In this document: positions 7,482 through 17,191 of the stretch, one piece after another
Numbering within the stretch: position 1 is the first letter of the stretch
Layout of the letters: the number at the start of each line of letters is the position of its first letter
Source: Nemesobacter sp965204665
GTDB taxonomy: Bacteria > Desulfobacterota_D > UBA1144 > Nemesobacterales > Nemesobacteraceae
NCBI GenBank assembly: GCA_965204665.1
Contig: OZ242002.1
Span: forward strand, 682,001 to 746,000
Reading direction: 5' to 3'
DNA length: 64,000 bases
Program-made: the position numbers and the translations under genes
The notes under the pieces: generated by a model
Seen by the model: only the letters and a program-made list of their open reading frames with translations
The model's database searches: none
What the model was told of the DNA's origin: nothing

Positions 7482-8264
7482 ATGAAAACACTCAATACCG
7501 ACGGGGAGTCCCTGACCGAAAAAAATGTCTTTTCTACGGACGCTTACGACTCCGTTCTTTTCGACCTGGACGGGGTGATGACTAAAACCGCCGGAATTCA
7601 CTCAGCCTGCTGGAAAAAAACATTTGACCAATTTTTAAGCGCAAGGGTCCGTGAGGGAGAAAAACCTTTTGCTCCCTTCAATGAGGCTGAAGACTACCTT
7701 GCACATGTAGACGGAAAACCGCGCTATGAAGGCGTGAGAAGTTTTCTTTGCTCGCGCGGAATAGAACTTCCGCAGGGTACAGAGGATTCACCCGCAGGAG
7801 AGCATTCGGTTTTCGGTCTGGGAAAAAGAAAGAACGACCTGTTTCGGCAAACCCTTGAAAAAAAGGGTCCCGAGATCTACGAAACATCTGCCGAACTTGT
7901 TCATTCTCTTAAAAAAGCGGGTACGGGTCTGGCAGTCGTGTCTTCAAGCAGAAACTGCAGAGCGGTAATGAAATCGGCAGGCATAGATGATCTTTTCGAG
8001 GTCGTAATAGACGGGGTTTCCGCAAGCGAGATGGAACTTTCAGGAAAACCCGAGCCCGATACTTTTCTCGCGGCAGCCGAGGCTCTTGGAAGCCCACCCG
8101 AGCGGAGCGTCGTAATAGAAGACTCGGCGGCGGGCGTGGATGCCGGAAAACGCGGCGGATTCGGGCTTGTAATAGGGGTTGCTAGAAACAATAACTCACA
8201 GGAACTGCTTCAAAGCGGAGCTCATACAGTCGTGAGCGACCTTTCAGAACTCAGATTCGAATAA
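7482..8264 (+). CDS. HAD-family phosphatase/mutase, probable beta-phosphoglucomutase
   Basis: 260 residues of haloacid dehalogenase fold, subfamily IA. The nucleophile pair is D28 and D30 in FDLDGVMT; motif II is VVSSSRN, motif III the lysine in SGKPEPDTF, and motif IV VIEDSAAGVDAG. The helical cap contains GKPRYEGVRSFLCSRGI, the cap signature seen in beta-phosphoglucomutases that travel with GH65 phosphorylases. The adjacent downstream GH65 gene, 20 bases away, would release beta-glucose 1-phosphate, which this enzyme would turn into glucose 6-phosphate. The start is the ATG at 7482; an in-frame TTG at 7422 would overlap the TATAAT element and add a non-conserved N-terminus. Confidence 0.88.
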   Translation: MKTLNTDGESLTEKNVFSTDAYDSVLFDLDGVMTKTAGIHSACWKKTFDQFLSARVREGEKPFAPFNEAEDYLAHVDGKPRYEGVRSFLCSRGIELPQGTEDSPAGEHSVFGLGKRKNDLFRQTLEKKGPEIYETSAELVHSLKKAGTGLAVVSSSRNCRAVMKSAGIDDLFEVVIDGVSASEMELSGKPEPDTFLAAAEALGSPPERSVVIEDSAAGVDAGKRGGFGLVIGVARNNNSQELLQSGAHTVVSDLSELRFE

Positions 8265-8284
8265 AAAAGCATGCAAAAAGAAAG

Positions 8285-10672
8285 ATGATAAAAAGGCAAA
8301 AAGACGGAATATACTCGGCGCGGCACATATATCCGCCCGACCCCTGGAAAATAACGGAAAATCAGTTCCATCCGGAATTCATAGGACTTACGGAGACCAT
8401 ATTCTGTACATCAAACGGATACATGGGAATTCGCGGCACATTCGAGGAGAGCAGACCCTGCTACCAGAACATCTCCATCGTGAACGGCTTTTACGAGACG
8501 TGGCCCATAATTTACGGGGAAGAAGCGTTCGGATTCACGAAAATGGGACAAACCATAGTGAACATTCCCGACTCGAAGATAATAAAACTTTACGTGGATG
8601 ATGAGCCCTTCTACCTTCCGACCGCGACTCTGCTCCACTTTGAACGTTCGCTTGATATGAGAAACGGGGTGGTGCAACGCGACCTCGTGTGGGAGATGTT
8701 TTCGGGCAAGCGCATATCCATAAAATCAAAAAGACTGGTCTCTCTGGAGCACCGCCACTTAGCCGCCATATCGTATGAGGTCACCGTCCTCAACGACAAG
8801 GCTCCGGTAATCATATCCTCGGAGGTCATTAATCATGAAAACCACTCGGAACAGAGCAGTTCGAAAGAAGGCAACGGCGGAGACCCCCGCAGGGCGAGCA
8901 GACCCGAGCACCGAATTCTCGACCCGTGTGTAAGCGAGGTACGGGATACCAGGGTAATTCTCTGCCACTCGACGCATAACAGCAAAATGACCATCACCTC
9001 CGGAATCGAGCATACGCTTCAGACGGACTGCAGTTTTTCCTTTACGAGCGAGGCATCCCCGGAACGCGGAAAAGTGATTTTCATGGTTGACGCGCAACAG
9101 GAAAAACCCATATGTCTGACCAAATACATGACCTACCATACGACTATAACCGCTCCGCACACAAGCGAGGAACTCTGCGAGAGAGCAAAGAGAAGTCTTA
9201 AAAGAGCGAAGAAATTCGGTTTTTCAGATCTGCTTAAAGGGCAGCGCAGCTATCTCGACCTGTTCTGGGAGAGAAGCGATATAGGGATAAAAACGGATAA
9301 CGAGGAGGAAACCGCATCCTATCAGCAGGCCGTACGGTTCAGCCTTTTCCAAATGTGCCAATCGTCGGCAAGAGCGGAAGGGACCGGCGTACCGTCCAAG
9401 GGTCTTACCGGGTCGGGTTACGACGGACACTACTTCTGGGATATGGAAATATATCTCATGCCTTTTCTAACCTATACATCGCCTGTCATAGCCAGCAATC
9501 TGCTCAAGTTTCGCTACAGCATGCTTGACGAGGCCAGAGGTTACGCCAGGAGACTCAATCAGAAAGGAGCGATGTTTCCCTGGAGAACCATAAACGGCGA
9601 GGAGGCGTCCGCATACTACGCCGCGGGAACCGCTCAGTATCACATAAACGCGGACATAGTATACGCGCTGAAAAAATACGTGAACGCGACCGGAGACCGG
9701 GATTTTCTCCACAAGTACGGAGCGGAAATTCTGGTCGAAACAGCAAGACTCTGGAACGACCTGGGATTTTACTCCTGCCTCGGAGATGAAAAATTCGAGA
9801 TACACGGCGTAACGGGTCCGGACGAATACAACACCATTGTGAACAACAACACCTACACGAACATAATGGGTCGTAAAAATCTCAGATTCGCGGCGGAAAC
9901 ACTGGAAAATCTCATGGATGCGGAACCCGAGTTTTTCAAATCCCTTTCCCGTAAGACCGGACTTCGCGTATCGGAAATAGAAGACTGGAAAAAAGCCGCC
10001 CGCCAGATGTACATACCCTATGACGAACGACTCGGCATACATCCCCAGGACAACTATTTCCTGCAGAAAGAGGAATGGGATGTTGAAAACATGCCCGGAG
10101 AGAAATTTCCCCTGTTGCTTCACTACCACCCTCTGGTCATCTACCGGCACAAGATAATAAAACAGTCGGATACCGTGCTTGCGATGTTCCTTCTGGAAAA
10201 AGAATTTTCACAGGAGGAAAAAAGGCGGAATTTTGATTACTACGACCCGTTGACCACCGGAGATTCATCCCTTTCCGCATGCATACAGGGAATAATGGCG
10301 ACCAAGGTCGGTCGTATGGACAAGGCCGTGGAATATACGGAGACCGCGGTCTTCATGGATCTTGCGGACTTGGGGAAAAATACTGAAGACGGCTGCCACA
10401 TAGCGGCTATGGGAGGAACCTGGATGCTGTTCGTGTTCGGTTTTGCAGGACTGGCCAATATGCGGAAAAGAACCAACTTCACCCCGAGTCTGCCGGAAAA
10501 ATTCCGCAGGCTGACTTTCTCGATCTCGATTCGAAAAAGCCTCATGGAAGTGGACATAACCCACAGCGAAACAAAGTACACTCTCAAAAAAGGCGACAGA
10601 ATCGGTCTTTCCCACGCGGAAAAAGAATTCGACCTGTCGCCGGAAAATCCGGTGTTTATAACCGAAACCTGA
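8285..10672 (+). CDS. glycoside hydrolase family 65 disaccharide phosphorylase (trehalose/kojibiose type)
   Basis: 795 residues, the normal length for GH65 phosphorylases, which split an alpha-glucosidic disaccharide with phosphate, inverting to beta-glucose 1-phosphate. Seen: N-terminal beta-sandwich with GYMGIRGTFEE; (alpha/alpha)6 barrel with GYDGHYFWDMEIY and PWRTINGEEASAYY; the general acid E514 in VTGPDEYN; phosphate-site segments KQSDTVLA and TTGDSSLSA; and a C-terminal beta-sheet domain. The fixed phosphate-site residues favour a phosphorylase over a hydrolase. The preceding phosphoglucomutase gene supports this. Whether the substrate is trehalose, kojibiose, nigerose or maltose cannot be decided by eye. 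Confidence 0.92.
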   Translation: MIKRQKDGIYSARHIYPPDPWKITENQFHPEFIGLTETIFCTSNGYMGIRGTFEESRPCYQNISIVNGFYETWPIIYGEEAFGFTKMGQTIVNIPDSKIIKLYVDDEPFYLPTATLLHFERSLDMRNGVVQRDLVWEMFSGKRISIKSKRLVSLEHRHLAAISYEVTVLNDKAPVIISSEVINHENHSEQSSSKEGNGGDPRRASRPEHRILDPCVSEVRDTRVILCHSTHNSKMTITSGIEHTLQTDCSFSFTSEASPERGKVIFMVDAQQEKPICLTKYMTYHTTITAPHTSEELCERAKRSLKRAKKFGFSDLLKGQRSYLDLFWERSDIGIKTDNEEETASYQQAVRFSLFQMCQSSARAEGTGVPSKGLTGSGYDGHYFWDMEIYLMPFLTYTSPVIASNLLKFRYSMLDEARGYARRLNQKGAMFPWRTINGEEASAYYAAGTAQYHINADIVYALKKYVNATGDRDFLHKYGAEILVETARLWNDLGFYSCLGDEKFEIHGVTGPDEYNTIVNNNTYTNIMGRKNLRFAAETLENLMDAEPEFFKSLSRKTGLRVSEIEDWKKAARQMYIPYDERLGIHPQDNYFLQKEEWDVENMPGEKFPLLLHYHPLVIYRHKIIKQSDTVLAMFLLEKEFSQEEKRRNFDYYDPLTTGDSSLSACIQGIMATKVGRMDKAVEYTETAVFMDLADLGKNTEDGCHIAAMGGTWMLFVFGFAGLANMRKRTNFTPSLPEKFRRLTFSISIRKSLMEVDITHSETKYTLKKGDRIGLSHAEKEFDLSPENPVFITET

Positions 10673-10695
10673 AAATTTCCGCGCGGAAGCAGAAA

Positions 10696-11739
10696 ATGGA
10701 TTTTGAAACGGAAAAAAGAGTAGCTCTGGCCGCCGTGACAAAGGCAGTGAATGCCTGCACGGGAATACGAACGCAATCCGGTTTTCCCGAGCCGCTGCGA
10801 AAACAGGACAACTCCCCGGTAACCCTTGCGGACTTTTTCGTCCAGGCCCTTATAAATATGGACCTTGTGTCTGCTTTTCCCGATATCCCCGTAGTTGCCG
10901 AGGAGAGTTCCTCTATGCTTTCCGGTAGTATCGGTACGGAATTTGTAAAAAAACTCGGGCGACTCATTCCGGAAAAAAACACCTCTCAGATACTGCGTCT
11001 GATCGACAGGGGAACGCATGAACCCGAAAAAGAGGAAAAATTCTGGACGCTTGACCCTATTGACGGAACAAGAGGTTTTCTCGCGGGCCGTCAGTACGCG
11101 ATAGCCCTCGCGCTGATTGCGGATGGAGAAGTCGTTCTGGGTGTCTTGGGTTGTCCCGAACTCGCATTCGGGAAATCCGCTTCGGAGTGCGGAAACAAGG
11201 GTTGCGTGTTCTCCGCGGAAAAAGGGTGCGGAGCGTACGGGTCTAGACTTTACGATAACAGCCGGACACGGATTTCAGTGTCGCGGACCCGCGATGCGTC
11301 CCGGGCTTCGGTCTGTGAGTCGGCCGAGGCCCGCCCCCAATCCTATGAACTCTCGGGCAGAGTCGCAAACGCTCTCGGTATGACGACGGAATCCGTAAAA
11401 ATGGACAGTCAATCCAAATACGCGGTCCTCGCCAGAGGAGATGTCTCGATATACCTCCGCTTCCCGCCGAAAGAAGATTATAAGGAGAATATATGGGACC
11501 ACGCGGCGGGAAGCATAATAGTGACCGAAGCCGGCGGAACGGTAACGGACTGCTTCGGCAGATCTCTTGATTTTTCCTGCGGGAAAAACCTTGAGAAAAA
11601 CAGCGGAATACTGGCTACAAACGGAGCGATACATGAAGAAGTTCTGCAGGCCGTAAGAAACTGTATCCCCGCGAGTGCTGCATACTCACCCGGGGACGGC
11701 GCGGACCTGCATCTGCAGCCAGCCGGACCGCGCGCCTGA
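10696..11739 (+). CDS. 3'(2'),5'-bisphosphate nucleotidase, HAL2/SAL1-like
   Basis: 347 residues of the lithium-sensitive, magnesium-dependent phosphatase superfamily (FIG fold). Metal-site motifs: SPVTLADFFVQ early, VAEESS (glutamate), DPIDGTRGF (D120, D123) and WDHAAGSIIVTEAGG. The segment YAIALALIADGEVVLGVLGCPE resembles plant SAL1 and yeast HAL2 more than inositol monophosphatase, and the roughly 70-residue insertion before DPIDGT also fits HAL2. It would remove PAP, the by-product of PAPS-using sulfotransferases or sulfate reduction. It starts 23 bases after the GH65 stop and is probably in the same transcript. Confidence 0.87.
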   Translation: MDFETEKRVALAAVTKAVNACTGIRTQSGFPEPLRKQDNSPVTLADFFVQALINMDLVSAFPDIPVVAEESSSMLSGSIGTEFVKKLGRLIPEKNTSQILRLIDRGTHEPEKEEKFWTLDPIDGTRGFLAGRQYAIALALIADGEVVLGVLGCPELAFGKSASECGNKGCVFSAEKGCGAYGSRLYDNSRTRISVSRTRDASRASVCESAEARPQSYELSGRVANALGMTTESVKMDSQSKYAVLARGDVSIYLRFPPKEDYKENIWDHAAGSIIVTEAGGTVTDCFGRSLDFSCGKNLEKNSGILATNGAIHEEVLQAVRNCIPASAAYSPGDGADLHLQPAGPRA

Positions 11740-11769
11740 AACAGTCTTCCAGCCTTGAAAATTTTCACG

Positions 11770-12582
11770 CTATGAACCGAACCCGGACGAGTACATGATT
11801 ACTATCACCGCCGCAAGAGAGATTCTGTAGATGACAAAAACCGCGAAGGATCTCTTCTTCACGTAGTCAAGCAGAAACCTTATCGCCAGAAGCGACGAGA
11901 GAAAAGAAGCCGCTATCCCCAGAATAAAGGAACCGCTTACCATGTCCGCATACTCCACGTGACTTATCTGGAAAACCACGGCCGCCGATATGACCGGTAT
12001 CGCAAGCAGAAAGGAGAAGCGCGCAGCCTCATCTCTTTTATAGTTTCTGAAAAGCCCTCCCGTAATCGTCACTCCCGACCTGGATGCGCCGGGAAAAACG
12101 GCGAATGCCTGCGCGATGCCGAAAAAAAGAGCATCTGAAAAATCCATATCATCAAGAGTTTTCTCCAAGTCCGTTCTGCGGTCGGCCGCGTACAGAAGCA
12201 GTCCGAATCCCGCGAGAAAAAAGGAGGCGAAAACAGGGTGGCGCAGCACTCCCGAGACATAATGTTCAAACAGCGTTCCGGCAATGACTGCGGGAACAGT
12301 GGCGATTATCATGTAAAAACCTGTTCTGCCGTGGCGGTTCCCCTGAAAAGAACGGTTCGCGACACATCGGAAAAAACCCCGGGCGATGGACGCGATCTCC
12401 TGTCTGAAGCAGTGAACAATGGCGATGAGACTTCCCAGATGAAGCGCCACAGTGAAAGGAAGTCCCTGGTCCTGCCATGAAAAAAACCAGGGAATTACAA
12501 GAAGATGGGCCGTACTGCTTACAGGAATAAATTCCGTTATGCCCTGTATGATTCCCAGAATTACCGACTGCAGCGTTTCCAA
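11770..12582 (-). CDS. uppP: undecaprenyl-diphosphate phosphatase
   Basis: BacA-type integral membrane phosphatase (270 residues) that recycles the C55-PP lipid carrier for peptidoglycan and other envelope polymers. Both family motifs are present: QGITEFIPVSSTAHL near the N-terminus, with the catalytic glutamate and the serine pair, and FPGASRSGVTITGG in the second half with its arginine. About seven to eight hydrophobic spans are visible. It begins three bases after the uvrA stop, so the two genes are almost certainly co-transcribed. It converges with the HAL2-like gene, leaving a 30-base gap without a clear terminator. Confidence 0.96.
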   Translation of the reverse strand: METLQSVILGIIQGITEFIPVSSTAHLLVIPWFFSWQDQGLPFTVALHLGSLIAIVHCFRQEIASIARGFFRCVANRSFQGNRHGRTGFYMIIATVPAVIAGTLFEHYVSGVLRHPVFASFFLAGFGLLLYAADRRTDLEKTLDDMDFSDALFFGIAQAFAVFPGASRSGVTITGGLFRNYKRDEAARFSFLLAIPVISAAVVFQISHVEYADMVSGSFILGIAASFLSSLLAIRFLLDYVKKRSFAVFVIYRISLAAVIVIMYSSGFGS

Positions 12583-12585
12583 TCT

Positions 12586-15399
12586 CTAGCAAACTCCATC
12601 CGCAAGAACATCTCTCAGATAAACAGCCGTATGAGAATCTTCAACATAGGATATCTGCTCCGGGGTTCCGCTGGCGACAACGGCACCTCCCGCATCCCCT
12701 CCCCCCGGGCCGAGGTCTATTATGTGGTCCGCGCATTTTATGATGTCCAGATTGTGCTCTATCACAACCACGGTGTTTCCCAGATCAACAAGTCTCTGTA
12801 CAGCCGAAATGAGTTTCTTTACATCCTCGAAATGAAGCCCGACAGACGGTTCGTCAAGCACATAGAGAGTTTTTCCGGTGGCTTTTTTCCCGAGTTCCCT
12901 GGCGAGTTTTATCCTCTGCGCTTCCCCTCCGGAAAGAGTCGTCACCTGCTGGCCCAACCTTACGTAACCGAGCCCCACCTCGTTCAGTACGGAGAGTTTC
13001 GCGCGTATTTTCGGGATATTCGCAAAGAAAATCTCAGCTTCACTTATAGTCATTTCCAGAACATCCGAGATGTTTTTACCTTTGTATCTGACCGCGAGCG
13101 TTTCGTTATTGTACCTTCTTCCTCCGCAGACCTCGCAGATAACGTAGACATCCGCAAGAAAATGCATCTCGATCCTCACTGTTCCGCTTCCCCCGCACGC
13201 CGCGCATCCGCCCTGGGAAAGATTGAAACTGAACCTTCCCGGCCCGTACCCTCTGATCTTCGATTCGGGAAGCATCGCGAAAATGTTTCTTATCTCCGTG
13301 AGCACGCCCGTGTAGGTTGCGGGATTGGATCTCGGAGTCCTGCCTATGGGGTCCTGGTCCACCTTGATGACCTTGTCGAGTTTTTCAACGCCGGTTATCT
13401 CGGCATGGGGTGCTGAAGGGACTTTGCATCGGTTCAGTTTTTCCGAGAGTCCGTCGTAGAGAGTATCGAGAACCAAGGTGCTTTTGCCGGAACCCGAAAC
13501 CCCCGTCACGCATACAAAGGTTCCGAGAGGAAAATCAACATCGATGCCGCGCAGATTGTTTCCGCATGCCTTGCGCACCCGCAGTTTTGATTTTGATTTT
13601 CTTCTTTTTTCGGGAATCGATATCAGTTTCTTTCCCGACAGATACTTTCCGGTAAGAGACTCTCCGCAACCGGCGATTCTTTCCGTATTTCCCGCACAGA
13701 CGACCTCTCCTCCCCGTTCCCCCGCACCGGGGCCGAAATCAACGATGAAGTCGGCGTTTCTTATGGTCTCTTCGTCGTGTTCCACTACAACAACTGTGTT
13801 TCCCATATCGCATATGTTTCTTAAGGTTTTAATCAGTTTCGAGTTGTCCTTGGGATGAAGACCTATCGACGGCTCGTCAAGCACATAGGTTATTCCGGTA
13901 AGTTTTGAACCCACCTGGGTCGCAAGACGCACTCTCTGGGCCTCTCCCCCCGAAAGGGTTGGAGCGGGGCGGTCAAGACTCAGATAACCGAGCCCCACCT
14001 GGAGAAGGAAACCGAGTCGGGATGATACTTCCCGGAGGAGTTCGCCGGTGATTTTCTCTTCTCTTTCTTCGAGTTTAAGCGAACTGAAGAAATCCGTGAG
14101 CTCCTCGACCGGCATTCTCACCATATCCGCTATGGTCCTCCCCCTGAAAGAAACGGAAAGGGCGATTCTGTTGAGCCTTTGTCCGGAGCAATGCCTGCAC
14201 GGAACGGTTCTGATATATTCCGAGATATCTTCCCTGAGTTCTCTGCAGCTCGGCTCCGTATACCAATTCTCCAAAACCCCGATAATCCCCGGAAACACAT
14301 AGCTATATTCCCATCGGCTTTCTCCTTCTCCTTTTTCAGTTACTATTTCCTCATCCCCGGAACCGTACAGTATCTTTTGTTTGTGTTCTGGGGAAAGCGT
14401 GGAAAACGGCACATCAAGGCTGAAGCCGTAATGTTTCGAGAGTTCTTCCAGACTCTCGTTTACATATTTTGAATTCTTGAAAAACTCTACAGCTCCACCG
14501 GAAATAGTTTTGGACGGATCTTCGATTATAAGTTCCGGATCGAAAAATGTTTCCGCGCCGAGTCCCTGACAGTTCCCGCAGGCGCCGTAGGGACTGTTGA
14601 AGGAGAAAAGTCTCGGGGATATCTCCGGATAATTTATCTCACACCGGGGGCAGGCGAAGTGCTCACTGAAAAGAAGAGTTTTTCCGCCGACCTCGCATTT
14701 TACGATTCCCCCCGACCTTCTGAGCGCCAGCGCGATCGCGTCTGAAAGTCTTTTCTCTGATCTCCCGTCACGCAGAACCACATTATCCACAAGAAGTTCT
14801 ATGGTGTGTTTCTTGTTGCGGGAAAGTTCTATATCTTCTTCAAGGTCGTATGTTTCTCCATCCACCCTCACCCGTAAAAACCCCTCCTTCCTCATATCCT
14901 CAAACTCTTTTCTGTATATTCCCTTTCTCCCGCGAACCACAGGGGAATACACCGCGACCGGGGTTTTTCCCGCCGTCGCGTATATCTTCTCCATCATGGT
15001 CCGCCGGGTCTGCGAGGATATTTCCTCGCCGCACTGATGACAGTGCGGCTCCCCGACGACCGAGAACAGAACGCGGAGATAATCATATATCTCCGTTATC
15101 GTGCCTACAGTCGAGCGGGGATTTCTGTGAAAGGTCTTCTGATCGACTGCGACTGAAGGGGAAAGACCCTCGATGAAATCAACATCGGGTTTGTCCAGTT
15201 TTTCAACGAACTGGCGCGCATATGATGAAAGCGATTCCATGAACCTTCTCTGCGCTTCGGCGAAAAGTATGTCGAAAACCAAAGAAGATTTTCCTGAACC
15301 GCTGACGCCCGTAACCACCGTGAGTCTCCGCCGGGGTATCCGGACATCTATGTTTTTCAGATTATGTTCTCTTGCGCCTGTTACGGTTATGAACTTCAA
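12586..15399 (-). CDS. uvrA: excinuclease ABC subunit A
   Basis: Damage-recognition ATPase of nucleotide excision repair, 937 residues. It has two ABC modules. The first P-loop is GVSGSGKSSLVFDILFAEAQ and the second GVSGSGKSTLVLDTLYDG. ABC signatures LSGGEAQRVRLA and LSGGEAQRIKLA are both present, with Walker B YVLDEPSIGLHP and YVLDEPSVGLHF. Zinc-finger cysteine pairs appear in CHQCG, CPRC...CGNC, CRHC and CAACGGSG...CEVCGG. The start MKFITVTGAREHNL is the normal family start. It lies between the glutamine-amidotransferase gene (44 bases upstream) and uppP (3 bases downstream). Confidence 0.98.
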   Translation of the reverse strand: MKFITVTGAREHNLKNIDVRIPRRRLTVVTGVSGSGKSSLVFDILFAEAQRRFMESLSSYARQFVEKLDKPDVDFIEGLSPSVAVDQKTFHRNPRSTVGTITEIYDYLRVLFSVVGEPHCHQCGEEISSQTRRTMMEKIYATAGKTPVAVYSPVVRGRKGIYRKEFEDMRKEGFLRVRVDGETYDLEEDIELSRNKKHTIELLVDNVVLRDGRSEKRLSDAIALALRRSGGIVKCEVGGKTLLFSEHFACPRCEINYPEISPRLFSFNSPYGACGNCQGLGAETFFDPELIIEDPSKTISGGAVEFFKNSKYVNESLEELSKHYGFSLDVPFSTLSPEHKQKILYGSGDEEIVTEKGEGESRWEYSYVFPGIIGVLENWYTEPSCRELREDISEYIRTVPCRHCSGQRLNRIALSVSFRGRTIADMVRMPVEELTDFFSSLKLEEREEKITGELLREVSSRLGFLLQVGLGYLSLDRPAPTLSGGEAQRVRLATQVGSKLTGITYVLDEPSIGLHPKDNSKLIKTLRNICDMGNTVVVVEHDEETIRNADFIVDFGPGAGERGGEVVCAGNTERIAGCGESLTGKYLSGKKLISIPEKRRKSKSKLRVRKACGNNLRGIDVDFPLGTFVCVTGVSGSGKSTLVLDTLYDGLSEKLNRCKVPSAPHAEITGVEKLDKVIKVDQDPIGRTPRSNPATYTGVLTEIRNIFAMLPESKIRGYGPGRFSFNLSQGGCAACGGSGTVRIEMHFLADVYVICEVCGGRRYNNETLAVRYKGKNISDVLEMTISEAEIFFANIPKIRAKLSVLNEVGLGYVRLGQQVTTLSGGEAQRIKLARELGKKATGKTLYVLDEPSVGLHFEDVKKLISAVQRLVDLGNTVVVIEHNLDIIKCADHIIDLGPGGGDAGGAVVASGTPEQISYVEDSHTAVYLRDVLADGVC

Positions 15400-15443
15400 A
15401 CTGAGGGATTCCTGTCGGAGTTATCGAATACAGGGTGATAAAT

Positions 15444-16148
15444 CTACCCGATAGTGCGGGAAGCTTCAGAAATAAACCTTGTGAAGATCCGCTCTGAAAC
15501 CGCGGTCTCCTCAAGTTCAGGATGCCACTGAAACGCCATGACTCCGCCGTCTTCGGACTCAAGAGCCTCAACCACTCCGTCCGGGGCGAAGGCGCTTGCG
15601 CGCAGTCCTTCACCGACCCTGTTTACGGCCTGGTGGTGATAACTTTTCACTTCAAAATTATCCTGTTCCACAATACCGCTGAACACTGTGCCCGAAACAA
15701 CTTTTACGGAGTGAATGTTTCCTCCTTCATGGTCGACCGCCCGGGGCAGAAGCGCTTTTATATCCTGGTGAATCGAGCCGCCGTAAAAAACATTTATGAA
15801 CTGCGAACCGCCGCATATGCCCAGAACGGGAATTTTGTTTTCGAGGGCCAGTGCGAGAATCTCGAACTCCGTTTCCGTACGAAGAGAACTCATCGGGTTT
15901 ATGGCAGGATGCGGACTCTCTCCGTAGAACTTCGGGTCCATGTCCCTCGAACCGGGTATCAGAAGCCCGTCAATCACCGAGACCACAGTCGTAAAAAAAC
16001 CGGAATCGGAACCGCAGGTCCCGGCAATCGTAGGAATCAGAACAGGAGCTCCGCCGTAAAATTCCAGAACTCTGGAGTAGGCGGCCTCCATCAAATTCGA
16101 CTTGCCCTCAAGATCGGTGGTTACGCCTATGACGGGACGCGACTTCAT
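15444..16148 (-). CDS. class I glutamine amidotransferase-like hydrolase (PuuD/peptidase C26)
   Basis: 234 residues. The nucleophile is C112 in VLGICGGSQFINV, with the expected GGSIHQD downstream, and the catalytic histidine/glutamate in FQWHPELE. Enzymes of this kind hydrolyse gamma-glutamyl bonds, for example gamma-glutamyl-GABA in putrescine breakdown. No other putrescine genes are nearby, so the true substrate is unknown. The start at 16148 (MKSRPVIGVTTD) is chosen because GAGGGGG lies about ten bases before it and the family begins here; an upstream in-frame ATG at 16202 would add 18 unconserved residues. It is first in a run with uvrA and uppP. Confidence 0.88.
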   Translation of the reverse strand: MKSRPVIGVTTDLEGKSNLMEAAYSRVLEFYGGAPVLIPTIAGTCGSDSGFFTTVVSVIDGLLIPGSRDMDPKFYGESPHPAINPMSSLRTETEFEILALALENKIPVLGICGGSQFINVFYGGSIHQDIKALLPRAVDHEGGNIHSVKVVSGTVFSGIVEQDNFEVKSYHHQAVNRVGEGLRASAFAPDGVVEALESEDGGVMAFQWHPELEETAVSERIFTRFISEASRTIG

Positions 16149-16235
16149 CTCTTGTTCCCCCTCGGAACAGGTTTTCTTTATAGGAAATGTCTCCGGCGGC
16201 AACCGGTTTTTCCGCCATAAGAATCAGGCGGAAAC

Positions 16236-17096
16236 TCAGTAAGAAGGACCACCGGCCAATGCCTCAAGGCGCGCGACTCTTTCTTCCGTGGGCGGATGGG
16301 TGCTGAAAAGTTTAGCAAAACCTCCACCGATCATCGGACTCACTATCATCATGTGCGCTGTGCTCTCGGCAGTCTGCTCGCTCACATTGAATTTGGTCAT
16401 TTCAGCTCCGCGTTCCAACTTGCGGAGCGCGGAAGACAGGTAAAGCGGATTTCCGCATATTTCGGCACCCGTTTGATCCGCTCCGAATTCACGAGTCCTC
16501 GATATGGCAAGCTTCACTATCGTAGCGGCAAGCGGCGCTACTATTATCATCACTATGAGCCCTACAATTCCTCCGCCTCTGTCGCGACCTCCACCCCCGA
16601 AGATCGCCGCCCACTGAGCAATCCAGGCTAAATAACTTATAGCGCCGGCAATCGTCGCCGCTATAGATCCGATCAGTATGTCCCTGTTTTTTATATGGGC
16701 GAGTTCATGGGCGATTACACCTCTTAGTTCGTTGCGGTCAAGAATACGCATGATCCCTTCAGTAAAGGCCACGGCGGAGTTCTGGGGATTGCGACCTGTG
16801 GCGAAAGCGTTCGGAGCAAGTTCGGGAATTATATAAACCCGAGGCATCGGAAGCCCGGCCGTTCGCGCAAGTTGCTCGACATCGGAATAAAGTTCAGGCA
16901 TATCCTTCCTGCCGACTTCAGTCGCTTTGTACATCCTGAGAACCATCTTATCGCTCCACCAGTAACTTGCGAAGTTCATTATTCCGACAAAGACAAGAGC
17001 TATCATGGCGCCGTTCTGACCTCCAAGCATATCCCCCACCCAGATGAAAATCGCCGACAGAACAGCAAGAAGAAAAACGCTTTTCATAGTATTCAT
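16236..17096 (-). CDS. htpX: protease HtpX homologue (M48 zinc metalloprotease)
   Basis: Membrane-bound zinc endoprotease for quality control of inner-membrane proteins. 286 residues, the usual size. Two hydrophobic spans precede the catalytic site; HELAH (130-134) carries the zinc histidines and catalytic glutamate, followed by IKNRDILIGSIAATIAG, a further hydrophobic region with GGGGRDRGGG, and the third zinc ligand in REFGADQTGAE. STHPPTEERVARL closes the family match. The start at 17096 has GGGAGG ten bases upstream. A longer in-frame start at 17159 would run through the promoter described next, so it is rejected. Confidence 0.96.
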   Translation of the reverse strand: MNTMKSVFLLAVLSAIFIWVGDMLGGQNGAMIALVFVGIMNFASYWWSDKMVLRMYKATEVGRKDMPELYSDVEQLARTAGLPMPRVYIIPELAPNAFATGRNPQNSAVAFTEGIMRILDRNELRGVIAHELAHIKNRDILIGSIAATIAGAISYLAWIAQWAAIFGGGGRDRGGGIVGLIVMIIVAPLAATIVKLAISRTREFGADQTGAEICGNPLYLSSALRKLERGAEMTKFNVSEQTAESTAHMMIVSPMIGGGFAKLFSTHPPTEERVARLEALAGGPSY

Positions 17097-17131
17097 TTCT
17101 GCAAACACCTCCCGGATACTCTTCGTAGGAG

Positions 17132-17159
17132 AATATAATACCGCCAAGGGGAAATTCAA
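17132..17159 (-). promoter_or_regulatory. promoter of htpX
   Basis: On the minus strand TTGAAT (17159-17154), 16 bases, TATATT (17137-17132). It ends about 35 bases before the htpX ATG at 17096. Confidence 0.5.
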
Positions 17160-17191
17160 TAAAGAGAGAACGGGGAGAGAGGTGCTTTCAG

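Noticed and set aside
12505..13416. Long plus-strand frame opposite uvrA
   Set aside because: It mirrors uvrA codon structure, and the minus strand has unambiguous UvrA motifs.
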